This document shows positions 1 to 5,457 of a DNA stretch of 8,715 nt, in pieces. A program made the translations under genes and the position numbers. The notes below the pieces were generated by a model. The model was given only the letters and a program-made list of their open reading frames with translations, did not search any database and was not told the DNA's origin. The stretch's first letter is position 1. The number at the start of each line of letters is the position of its first letter. The DNA is from Thermoplasmata archaeon (GTDB lineage: Archaea > Thermoplasmatota > Thermoplasmata > SG8-5 > JAGLSY01), in the NCBI GenBank assembly GCA_023137005.1, contig JAGLQE010000422.1, positions 1 through 8,715 of the forward strand, written 5' to 3'.

Positions 1-339
1 AAGGAGGAAGCAATGAACCGCCAGGCTATCGGTATCGTGCCTCTGGGTATACCCATGTTCGGCGGTCCAGGTGCCATAACCACGGTGATGATCTATATGG
101 CCGATGGCTCAGCTGACGGATTCAGCCTGACTGCCACTCTCATGGTGATACTGGCCATCCTGATAACCATGGTAGCTTCCTACTTCATCCTATATTATGG
201 TGAAGCGATCTTCGAGAGGATAGGCCGAATGGGTACCCTGGCCTTCTCCAGGATAATGGGTCTGATACTGGCTGCCATCGCGGTCCAGTTCGTCCTTACT
301 GGTATATTGGATTTCGCCATTCTCGAAGGTTTGGTCTGA
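1..339 (+). CDS. MarC-family (UPF0056) integral membrane protein, C-terminal part
   Basis: The gene is cut by the window start; about 112 residues remain of a family usually near 200. The frame is open from base 1 (K-E-E-A-M-N-R...), so the ATG at 13 is probably an internal Met rather than the start. The diagnostic stretch is PLGIPMFGGPGAITTVMIYM, matching the 'PLaiPll.GPGaitt' motif that opens the second half of MarC proteins. Two hydrophobic segments follow (LMVILAILITMVASYFILYY and ILAAIAVQFVLTGILDFAI) around a conserved-looking RIGRMGTLAFSRIMGLILAAIAV stretch. Family members are polytopic membrane proteins once linked to multiple antibiotic resistance in Escherichia coli, but that role was not upheld and the transported substrate is unknown. 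The gene is convergent with the small zinc-ribbon gene downstream. Family call is firm; function is not. Confidence 0.88.
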   Translation, partial: KEEAMNRQAIGIVPLGIPMFGGPGAITTVMIYMADGSADGFSLTATLMVILAILITMVASYFILYYGEAIFERIGRMGTLAFSRIMGLILAAIAVQFVLTGILDFAILEGLV

Positions 340-419
340 ACCTGTTCTGAGCTTGATCTTAATTTAAAAATAGTGCAATTGGATAAGTCGATCTTATTTT
401 CTTAATTAAAAATGAGGGC
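340..419. terminator. Convergent AT-rich termination region
   Basis: These 80 bases separate two genes ending towards each other. T-rich tracts of the kind that end archaeal transcripts are present on both strands: CTTATTTTCTTAATT at 393-407 for the + strand gene, and a T5 run on the - strand opposite AAAAA at 408-412. GATCTTA occurs twice (354-360 and 390-396). No strong hairpin was found. Assignment as terminators is inference from position and composition. Confidence 0.35.
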
Positions 420-638
420 TTAAAAACCATTCTTGAAAGATGGAGAGAAGACAATACCCTCATCCACCTCGTGCTTGTGGAAGGTGTCAAGAATATCAAA
501 ACAATCAAAGCAGAAACCCTGCCTCCTGTCCTCCGGAAGAACAACAAGGGTAGCCCCGCATTTCCTGCAAGCCGTATGACTCTCAAAGGTCTCGTCGACC
601 GGGAATGCAACATGTCTCAGATCTGGTCTCAGGTCCAT
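420..638 (-). CDS. Small CxxC-x15-CxxC zinc-ribbon protein, function unknown
   Basis: A 72-residue protein with two cysteine pairs, C24-x2-C27 and C43-x2-C46, arranged as CRKCG ... CFDCF. This is the four-ligand pattern of a zinc ribbon. The N-terminus (MDLRPDLRHVAFPVDETF) and the C-terminus (roughly residues 47-72, rich in D/E/H) flank it without a recognisable domain. The ATG at 638 is the first in-frame start: a TGA lies seven codons upstream (657-659). No clear Shine-Dalgarno precedes it, but a canonical TATA element lies about 60 bases upstream with a suitable transcript start near 676. The antisense frames across this region lack such motifs and are taken as shadows. Such small ribbons often bind RNA, DNA or protein partners; no specific role can be assigned. 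It shares the end pattern CxDCF with the zinc ribbon at 6988-7125, but spacing and the rest differ. Confidence 0.75.
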   Translation of the reverse strand: MDLRPDLRHVAFPVDETFESHTACRKCGATLVVLPEDRRQGFCFDCFDILDTFHKHEVDEGIVFSPSFKNGF

Positions 639-695
639 GATAAACCACTCGCTCTCTCATCCTATTTTGCATCCCATTCATGGTGTATACATAGG

Positions 696-708
696 GCATA
701 TAAATAGC
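696..708 (-). promoter_or_regulatory. TATA box for the small zinc-ribbon gene
   Basis: On the - strand this reads GCTATTTATATGC, containing the archaeal consensus TTTATAT. Transcription would begin about 25 bases downstream, near 676, giving a leader of about 38 bases before the ATG at 638. A second TATA-like site (GGCTATATAAAGA on the - strand, 737-749) lies further upstream and could be an alternative, but the whole 690-790 stretch is AT-rich, so chance matches are likely. Confidence 0.5.
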
Positions 709-714
709 TTTTTT

Positions 715-757
715 AAATATCTGATTTCTAATATAATCTTTATATAGCCAGATATTT
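715..757. repeat. Inverted repeat AAATATCTG / CAGATATTT upstream of the zinc-ribbon gene
   Basis: Perfect 9-base arms at 715-723 and 749-757 separated by 25 bases. The interval contains TTTATATA (739-746), a TATA-like sequence on the + strand and close to one on the - strand. It lies between the purD 3' end and the zinc-ribbon promoter. It could be an operator or an RNA hairpin at the end of the purD transcript. The AT-rich context lowers significance. Confidence 0.4.
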
Positions 758-790
758 TTATTCTATCATTTATATATTTTAAATATTATG

Positions 791-805
791 GTACTATTAT
801 AGTAC
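791..805. repeat. Small palindrome GTACTA-TTA-TAGTAC just after purD
   Basis: Six-base perfect arms with a 3-base spacer, starting three bases beyond the purD stop codon (808-810 on the - strand). It could form a short hairpin at the 3' end of purD mRNA, but the stem is weak (mostly A-T) and is not followed by a clear U-run. Role unproven. Confidence 0.4.
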
Positions 806-807
806 AA

Positions 808-2118
808 TCAATCTCGAATTTCTCTCATCCTATTTATACGTTTTTCTAGGGCCTCGGGTGTGCCGATATCATGTCGCATAAAAACCTCTCCTTTTATGGA
901 ATTAACAGCCCTCTCGCATATTCGCTCTGCCTCGTTTATTGTGTCCGCTATGCCGATGACCCCTAATGAACGGGAACCGGTCGTGTACACCTTTCCGTTT
1001 TCCTCATTGACAGATGCATAATAGAGCTTCGCACCCTGCTCTTCGATGAACTTCTCATCCAGTGTGACCTCGGCTCCCACCAGTGACTTGACGCCGTAAC
1101 CCTTGGGCACGATGTACTTGCACACGGTGGCCTTATTGCTATAAACCGCCATGTCCTGGGTGAGATTGCCATCGATCACGGCCTGACATATCTTCAGGAA
1201 GCTGGATTCCAATAGGGGAAGTACGTTCAGGGCCTCGGGATCTCCGAATCTGGCATTGAACTCCACGCACTTGACCCCGTCCTTCGTGGCGATGAAACCT
1301 CCGTACATCACGCCCTTGTATGGTGTGCCACATTCTTCGCGCAATGCATCGCAGGCCCTCTGTGTGATGGCCAGTGCCTCCTCATAATCTCCTGGTCTCA
1401 GGAAAGGTAATGAATGATCGCTGTCAGAGTAACTACCCATGCCACCGGTATTGGGGCCAGTATCTCCCTCATAAGCCCTTTTATGATCCTGGGCAAGTGG
1501 TGAGCCGATGACTGTGTGTCCATCTGAAAGCGCCTGCAAGCTGAACTCCTCGCCCACGAATTTTTCTTCTATAACCACGGAACCATGCTTCAGGATGCAT
1601 TCTTCAGCATATTTAAGGCCATCATCGATCGTGGCCAGATGTTCTCCGCTTAATTTCACACCTTTGCCACCGCAGAGCCCATCATCCTTTATCACATACT
1701 CTCCCAGTCTCTCCATCCAGTCTCTCATCCCATCCAGATTGTGGAAGACCGCGTACTTGGCATTTCCGGGTATGTCGTACTTCTCGAAAAGGCCGCGGGT
1801 GAAGGCCTTGCTGGTCTCCAGCCTGGCCAGTTCTTTTGTGGGGCCGATACATGGTATCCCGACCTCCAGGAGCTCGTCCACCAGTCCGGCTTCCAGGGGC
1901 CCCTCCGGGCCGATGATCACCATTTCTATCCCCTTGTCCGAAGCCCAATCTGTGATCTTTTCCACCTCGGTCTCGGCCAAATATAGTATATCTTCACAAT
2001 ATTTGGCTATGCCTGGGTTGCGGTTCTTCATGACCGCGAATATCGTGGTATCATCCTTGCTCAATGCCTCTGTGATCGCATGCTCCCTGGCGCCTCCGCC
2101 CACTACAAGTATCTTCAT
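808..2118 (-). CDS. purD: Phosphoribosylamine--glycine ligase (GAR synthetase)
   Basis: Catalyses ATP-dependent joining of 5-phosphoribosylamine and glycine to give glycinamide ribonucleotide, the second step of de novo purine synthesis, in the cytoplasm. The 436 residues are a full-length PurD. The N-terminal Rossmann-like motif is MKILVVGGGAREHAI (1-15). The ATP-grasp core contains KDDGLCGGKGVKLSGEHL (144-161), VVIEEKFVGEEFSLQAL (181-197), the hallmark GDTGPNTGGMG (218-228) and the metal-binding EFNARFGDPE (286-295). The C-terminal part (about 330-436) is the usual PurD C-domain. The ATG at 2118 is preceded by no Shine-Dalgarno but by a TATA-like CTTAAAAACA about 31 bases upstream, so the mRNA is probably leaderless or nearly so. 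It is divergent from the IMPACT-family gene. No other purine gene is adjacent here. Confidence 0.97.
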   Translation of the reverse strand: MKILVVGGGAREHAITEALSKDDTTIFAVMKNRNPGIAKYCEDILYLAETEVEKITDWASDKGIEMVIIGPEGPLEAGLVDELLEVGIPCIGPTKELARLETSKAFTRGLFEKYDIPGNAKYAVFHNLDGMRDWMERLGEYVIKDDGLCGGKGVKLSGEHLATIDDGLKYAEECILKHGSVVIEEKFVGEEFSLQALSDGHTVIGSPLAQDHKRAYEGDTGPNTGGMGSYSDSDHSLPFLRPGDYEEALAITQRACDALREECGTPYKGVMYGGFIATKDGVKCVEFNARFGDPEALNVLPLLESSFLKICQAVIDGNLTQDMAVYSNKATVCKYIVPKGYGVKSLVGAEVTLDEKFIEEQGAKLYYASVNEENGKVYTTGSRSLGVIGIADTINEAERICERAVNSIKGEVFMRHDIGTPEALEKRINRMREIRD

Positions 2119-2184
2119 GGTATCGGGGGTTGATTGTGAATTATGTTTTTAAGGATTTGCATAACATTATTAAACATCTCGGCC
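2119..2184. promoter_or_regulatory. Compact divergent promoter between purD and the IMPACT-family gene
   Basis: Only 66 bases separate the two start codons. The A/T block around 2144-2154 (TGTTTTTAAGG) reads CTTAAAAACA on the - strand, about 31 bases before the purD ATG. On the + strand it reads TTTTTAAGG, about 35 bases before the ATG at 2185. A further AT-rich candidate, CATTATTAAAC, lies at 2165-2175 and is too close to 2185 to serve that start. One block may therefore serve both directions, giving transcripts with very short or no leaders. Positions are inferred from spacing only. Confidence 0.45.
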
Positions 2185-2565
2185 ATGCGATCCCTCATGG
2201 AAGAACTGAATGCGGTCAAGATGGTGGAGAAGAAGTCGAAATTCTTCGCCCATTTTTATTCCATAGACTCGCTTGAGGATGTCGATAATATCCTCAAGAT
2301 CCATCGCAGGAAGTACAAGAAGGCCAATCACCACTGCTATGCCATTCGCTTCATCAAGGATGGCCAGGTAATTGAACAGAGCAAGGATGATGGAGAGGTG
2401 GGCCACCCAGGGAAGGTGCTTCAGGAGATACTCGCCAAGAATGATATGAGCTCCCATGTGCTCATCGTGTCTCGTGTTTTTGGCGGTATAAAGTTAGGTG
2501 TCGGTGGGGTTTCCAGGGCATTCCGCGAGGCTGGAAATGGTGTACTGGATAATTATATGTCTTAA
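2185..2565 (+). CDS. IMPACT/YigZ-family (UPF0029) protein
   Basis: A 126-residue protein matching the N-terminal UPF0029 domain of the YigZ/IMPACT family. Motifs are KKSKFFAHF (16-24), NHHCYAIRF (48-56), SKDDGEVGHPGKVLQEIL (66-83), and the glycine-rich VFGGIKLGVGGVSRAFREA (98-116), the family signature. Bacterial YigZ has an extra C-terminal ferredoxin-like domain of about 80 residues; this one lacks it. Eukaryotic IMPACT modulates Gcn1/Gcn2 translation signalling; the prokaryotic role is unclear and is often proposed to be translation- or RNA-related. An upstream in-frame ATG at 2143 would add an unlike, hydrophobic MFLRICITLLNISA segment overlapping the promoter, so 2185 is preferred; 2197 (Met5) is also possible. 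Usual 'PSGTAG' after DDGE is replaced by VGHPG. Convergent with crcB. Confidence 0.87.
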   Translation: MRSLMEELNAVKMVEKKSKFFAHFYSIDSLEDVDNILKIHRRKYKKANHHCYAIRFIKDGQVIEQSKDDGEVGHPGKVLQEILAKNDMSSHVLIVSRVFGGIKLGVGGVSRAFREAGNGVLDNYMS

Positions 2566-2619
2566 TTAAAATATTTATAGAACTATATATTATTAATAAT
2601 TAAATTAAAATTATAATAA
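2566..2619. terminator. Very AT-rich convergent intergenic region
   Basis: Fifty-four bases, almost entirely A and T, lie between the IMPACT-family stop and the crcB stop. T-runs or A-runs occur on both strands (for example AATTAAAATATTTATAG just after the stop of the + gene). It probably ends both transcripts by the U-rich mechanism of archaea. No GC-rich hairpin is present. Confidence 0.35.
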
Positions 2620-3006
2620 TTACATTATTTTAACCAACACGGCCGTATTGAAAAGCTTGCCCAGATACACTGCCAGTACACACAGGAACACTGTCACCAT
2701 GATATAGGTTCCAGCTTTCAGGGCCTGCCATTCCTCGAGGATGCTGAGGATCTCGAAGCTGAAGGCACTCATGGTCGTGAAGGCCCCCATGATCCCAACT
2801 CCCAGGAACATCTTCCATTCATCAGAAAGGTTCAATTGGCTGAGGGAGGAGAACATTATCACTCCCAGAAGGAATGAGCCCAGAATATTAACGGCCAGTG
2901 TGCCGGAGGGGAAGCGTGGCTCATTGAGAAATCCACCTACTCCGAAGCGGAGTATGGCGCCGATGAAGCCGCCAGCACCTACGAGCAATGCGAGTTTGAG
3001 GTCCAT
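2620..3006 (-). CDS. crcB: Fluoride-specific ion channel CrcB/Fluc
   Basis: A 128-residue protein with four hydrophobic segments, the normal size for a Fluc subunit, which exports toxic fluoride passively as an antiparallel dimer in the membrane. Signatures seen are GAGGFIGAILRFGVGG (10-25), PSGTLAVNILGSFLLG (33-48, with the conserved Asn40), and GIMGAFTTMSAFSFE (71-85), the site of the central sodium and the phenylalanine box. The first box position reads Met79 (TTM) where TTF is most common; the second, Phe82, is kept. The ATG at 3006 has GAGG (3014-3017) seven bases upstream. No second crcB copy lies beside it, so it would work as a homodimer unless a partner is elsewhere. No fluoride riboswitch was recognised upstream. 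Divergent from the ABC exporter operon. Confidence 0.95.
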   Translation of the reverse strand: MDLKLALLVGAGGFIGAILRFGVGGFLNEPRFPSGTLAVNILGSFLLGVIMFSSLSQLNLSDEWKMFLGVGIMGAFTTMSAFSFEILSILEEWQALKAGTYIMVTVFLCVLAVYLGKLFNTAVLVKIM

Positions 3007-3100
3007 GTTCTTTCCTCTGTGATATCTAGGCTATCATCATTTCATTGTTAAAGAAATTATTGATTGCCTTATTTTTCCCCTTTTGGGTTTGCCCACATAC

Positions 3101-3142
3101 CATTTAAATAATCTCTCCACATTCTAGTTCATGAGGAGATAG
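3101..3142 (+). promoter_or_regulatory. Promoter and ribosome binding site of the ABC exporter operon
   Basis: TTTAAATA at 3103-3110 is a good archaeal TATA box; the transcript should start about 25 bases on, near 3131. GAGGAG (3133-3138) is the Shine-Dalgarno, five bases before the ATG at 3144. The TATA sequence is self-complementary and could also fire towards crcB, although CAATAATTTCTTTAACA on the - strand (3046-3062) is better placed for crcB. Bases 3131-3142 spell a four-codon reading frame, ATG AGG AGA TAG, overlapping the Shine-Dalgarno. Confidence 0.6.
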
Positions 3143-3143
3143 A

Positions 3144-3872
3144 ATGGGTGCGATAGAGATAAAGCAGTTAAAAAAGGATTATAAAGACGTGCAGGCCTTG
3201 AAAGGACTGGATCTGGTGGTTGAAGAAGGCCAGGTCTATGGTTTCTGTGGACCCAATGGTGCTGGAAAATCAACGACGCTCAAGATACTGGTAGGTCTTG
3301 TCTATGCCACTGGCGGCGAGGCCAGCATAAAAGGTATCGATGTCCTGAACAATGGTGTGGAGGCCAGGGAACACATTGGCTATCTCCCGGAATCATATGG
3401 AATGCCGGGTGGTGATACCGTCCGAAAATTCCTCACATATATGGGGATACTGAGCGGGATGTCCAAGGAGGATGTGGCAAAAGCAATAGAGGCCATATCT
3501 GCCGAGATCAATCTCACAGATAACCTGGACAGGAAGATCAAGACCCTCAGTAAGGGAAATAAGCAGAGGGTGGGAATTGCCCAGGCCATGATACATAACC
3601 CGGATATCCTTCTCTTTGACGAGCCTACCACGGGACTGGACCCACTGGGCCGCAATGAGGTGCTGGATGCAATGAAGGCCTTTGCAGAAAAGGGAAAGAC
3701 AGTGATCTTCTCAACCCATATCCTCAGCGATGTCGAGAAGATCTGTGATACAGTCGGTATAATCCATGAAGGTTTACTCATCGAGCAGGGAAGCCCAGAG
3801 GAATTGAGGCAGAAGCATGGGTCGAAAGACCTTGATGAGGTTTTCCTGAAGGTGGCCAGTCATGGAAACTAA
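3144..3872 (+). CDS. ABC-2 type exporter, ATP-binding subunit
   Basis: A 242-residue single ABC domain that would power the two membrane subunits encoded next. Motifs in order: Walker A GPNGAGKST (36-44), the Q-loop region IGYLPESYGM (78-87) with Glu in place of the usual Gln as in many CcmA/NatA-like ATPases, signature LSKGNKQR (135-142), Walker B ILLFDEP (155-161), D-loop GLD (164-166), and switch histidine His192 in STHIL. The pattern belongs to the DRI/CcmA-like group of ABC-2 exporters, whose members move drugs, lipids, sodium or peptides; the substrate cannot be read from sequence. A Shine-Dalgarno GAGGAG lies five bases before the start. Its last 11 bases overlap the start of the first permease gene, implying translational coupling in one operon. 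Confidence 0.95.
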   Translation: MGAIEIKQLKKDYKDVQALKGLDLVVEEGQVYGFCGPNGAGKSTTLKILVGLVYATGGEASIKGIDVLNNGVEAREHIGYLPESYGMPGGDTVRKFLTYMGILSGMSKEDVAKAIEAISAEINLTDNLDRKIKTLSKGNKQRVGIAQAMIHNPDILLFDEPTTGLDPLGRNEVLDAMKAFAEKGKTVIFSTHILSDVEKICDTVGIIHEGLLIEQGSPEELRQKHGSKDLDEVFLKVASHGN

Positions 3873-4647
3873 GGTCAACTTCCCGGTAATAATATGGCAG
3901 CGAACCCTGAACTTACTGTTCTCGGTCAGAGGACTTATAGCTCTTCTCATGTCGGTTTACATGGTTGTTGCAGGGGCCTATCTCATTGACATGCTGATGG
4001 AATCAAGCACTATCTATGGAGAACTGATTAACCTATTCAATGACCGCCCGGACCTAAGGTTCCAGTGGTTCTTCTTTGATGGGGCACTGACCAAGCTGGT
4101 CACTCTATTCACTGCTCCGCTTTTCGTGTTTGATGCCGTATGCGGTGACAAGAAGGCTGAGAGGATAGGAATTCTTCTCTCAAGGCCCATATCCAGGGTC
4201 CAGTACATGTTCATCAACCTCGGCTCAGCAATTCTAGCCTTCAGCATCCTATTCTTCGGTGCCCTCGGTCCAGGATACTTCGCTATCCAGCCCCAGGTAC
4301 CCGAGCTGACGGCGGGAGCATACTTCGGCACTGCGGGTCTGTTATGGCTTCTGGGGGTATTCACCCTCTGTGTGGCCCTGCTGATCTCCACAATGGTGAA
4401 ATCAAACCTGTTGTCCTTCATAATTTCTTTCGGGCTGTTCAGCTTCTACATGCTCCCTAATACGATGAAATATAACTCTGATGCGATGCTGGCCGCTGCA
4501 AAGATCACCCCGCATTACTATGCCACTTACTTCACCACCAATGATGTGACAGCCGGTCTCTACATTGGCCATGCACTGGTAATAATCATCATGTGCTTGC
4601 CCTTCCTGGCCCTGGCCATCTGGAAGTTCAAGAGCGAGGACCTATGA
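3862..4647 (+). CDS. ABC-2 type exporter permease, first subunit
   Basis: A 261-residue protein with about six membrane segments: near residues 15-45 (LLFSVRGLIALLMSVYMVVA), 75-95, 115-140 (GSAILAFSILFFGALGPGYF), 155-180, 185-205 and 235-255. A cytosolic stretch GDKKAERIGILLSRPISRVQ (approximately 93-114) matches the 'E...LL.RP.SR..Y' loop of ABC-2 permeases such as NosY-like proteins. It ends in the typical charged tail WKFKSEDL. The start ATG lies inside the end of the ATPase gene, after AAGGTGG (3849-3855), a plausible Shine-Dalgarno six bases upstream. Its TGA overlaps the next ATG (ATGA). It is similar in loop and layout to the second permease, so the pair probably forms a heterodimer. 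Substrate unknown. Confidence 0.9.
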   Translation: METKVNFPVIIWQRTLNLLFSVRGLIALLMSVYMVVAGAYLIDMLMESSTIYGELINLFNDRPDLRFQWFFFDGALTKLVTLFTAPLFVFDAVCGDKKAERIGILLSRPISRVQYMFINLGSAILAFSILFFGALGPGYFAIQPQVPELTAGAYFGTAGLLWLLGVFTLCVALLISTMVKSNLLSFIISFGLFSFYMLPNTMKYNSDAMLAAAKITPHYYATYFTTNDVTAGLYIGHALVIIIMCLPFLALAIWKFKSEDL

Positions 4648-5390
4648 ACATACAGCCCATGATCCTGGACATCAAGATGATGCTCTTCTCGAAAAGGGCC
4701 GTATTCTCGATCATGTTCCTGGCCTTATTCGCCCTCATGTTCGCGGCCATGGTGGAGTACTCCCCCCAGGGCCTGAAGGACGCTCTGGAGGCAGCGGCCC
4801 CGGATGGCTCTGCAGGCGCCTTCGAGTACCTGTGGTTCGAGGATGTTCTCAAACTCCTGTTGCTGATGGTCGTGAGCTTCGGGGCCTTCGTGATAAGTGA
4901 CCCTGTGGACGACGAGACCCTGGAACTGATGCTGGCACGGCCGGAATCCCGTTTACAGTACCTGATGAAAAGGTCTGTTTCTTCGGTCATCTCCTTTATC
5001 GTGATCTTCATGCTGGGCTCCCTTGTAGCAGGCATCATTGCATGGGCCATAGTCGGGGGGCTGGACCTCGGGCTTTTCTTAGTCCACCAGGTCATGATCA
5101 TTCCCCTCATGATCTTCGTCATGGCCATGACCTTCTTTTTCAGCGTACCGTTAAAGGCCACCACACCCACTGTGCTGGCAGGGTTTGCATCCGCACTGTT
5201 CCTGTCATTCACCTATTCCTTTGGGCAGATGGCCAATCCGGGCTCGGAACCATCCATATTGAATCCACTGGCCTACGGCTTCAGAGTGATGGCGGGGCAA
5301 CCCCTGTTCGAGTCGTTCTTGGTGGTTGTGGTCATGGCAGTGGTGTTCGCCATCGCGGGTGCGGTCTGGTTCATGAAGAAGGACATTTAA
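4644..5390 (+). CDS. ABC-2 type exporter permease, second subunit
   Basis: A 248-residue protein with roughly six membrane segments, including FSIMFLALFALMFAAMV near the N-terminus, LLLLMVVSFGAFVI, FIVIFMLGSLVAGIIAW, MIIPLMIFVMAMTFFF, VLAGFASALFLSFTYSF and VVVVMAVVFAIAGAVWF. The cytosolic loop DPVDDETLELMLARPESRLQ followed by Tyr parallels the loop of the first permease. It ends in FMKKDI, a typical ABC-2 tail. The start is set at 4644 because the ATGA overlap with the preceding stop and GAGG (4636-4639) four bases upstream are the usual coupled arrangement; an in-frame ATG at 4593 would add 17 residues lying wholly in the upstream gene. Last gene of the operon: 67 bases and a new TATA box follow. 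Confidence 0.9.
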   Translation: MNIQPMILDIKMMLFSKRAVFSIMFLALFALMFAAMVEYSPQGLKDALEAAAPDGSAGAFEYLWFEDVLKLLLLMVVSFGAFVISDPVDDETLELMLARPESRLQYLMKRSVSSVISFIVIFMLGSLVAGIIAWAIVGGLDLGLFLVHQVMIIPLMIFVMAMTFFFSVPLKATTPTVLAGFASALFLSFTYSFGQMANPGSEPSILNPLAYGFRVMAGQPLFESFLVVVVMAVVFAIAGAVWFMKKDI

Positions 5391-5410
5391 TATTTGGGAA
5401 TTTACGTGGA

Positions 5411-5457
5411 ATACCTTTAATACTACCCCAACTTGGCACTGACCCGAAGGTTACCTA
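5411..5457 (+). promoter_or_regulatory. Promoter of the DEAD-box helicase gene
   Basis: TTTAATA at 5416-5422 is a TATA-like element in ATACCTTTAATACTACC. A transcript start near 5445 would leave a leader of about 13 bases containing GAAGG (5446-5450), a weak Shine-Dalgarno before the ATG at 5458. The spacing mirrors that of the ABC operon promoter. Readthrough from the ABC operon cannot be excluded since no strong terminator lies in the 67-base gap. Confidence 0.45.

Noticed and set aside
1..15. AAGGAGG...ATG looking like a Shine-Dalgarno plus start codon
   Set aside because: The frame is open to base 1, and MarC proteins have a further N-terminal half before this motif; the AAGGAGGAAGCA bases most likely encode K-E-E-A of a gene cut by the window edge.
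471..707. 78-codon frame on the + strand over the zinc-ribbon gene
   Set aside because: It is antisense to the CxxC...CxxC frame, shows no motif, and runs through the promoter of the opposite gene.
1508..2152. 214-codon frame on the + strand antisense to purD
   Set aside because: Purely a shadow of the purD codons; Ser/Pro-rich with no recognisable features.
2143..2184. Upstream ATG extension of the IMPACT-family protein
   Set aside because: It would begin within the shared A/T promoter block and adds a hydrophobic segment absent from the family.
3007..3143. Fluoride riboswitch before crcB
   Set aside because: GATGATAGCC on the - strand slightly recalls the motif, but the conserved paired GGCGATGG and pseudoknot segments are missing; only small hairpins such as CCCCTTTTGGG (3077-3087) are seen.
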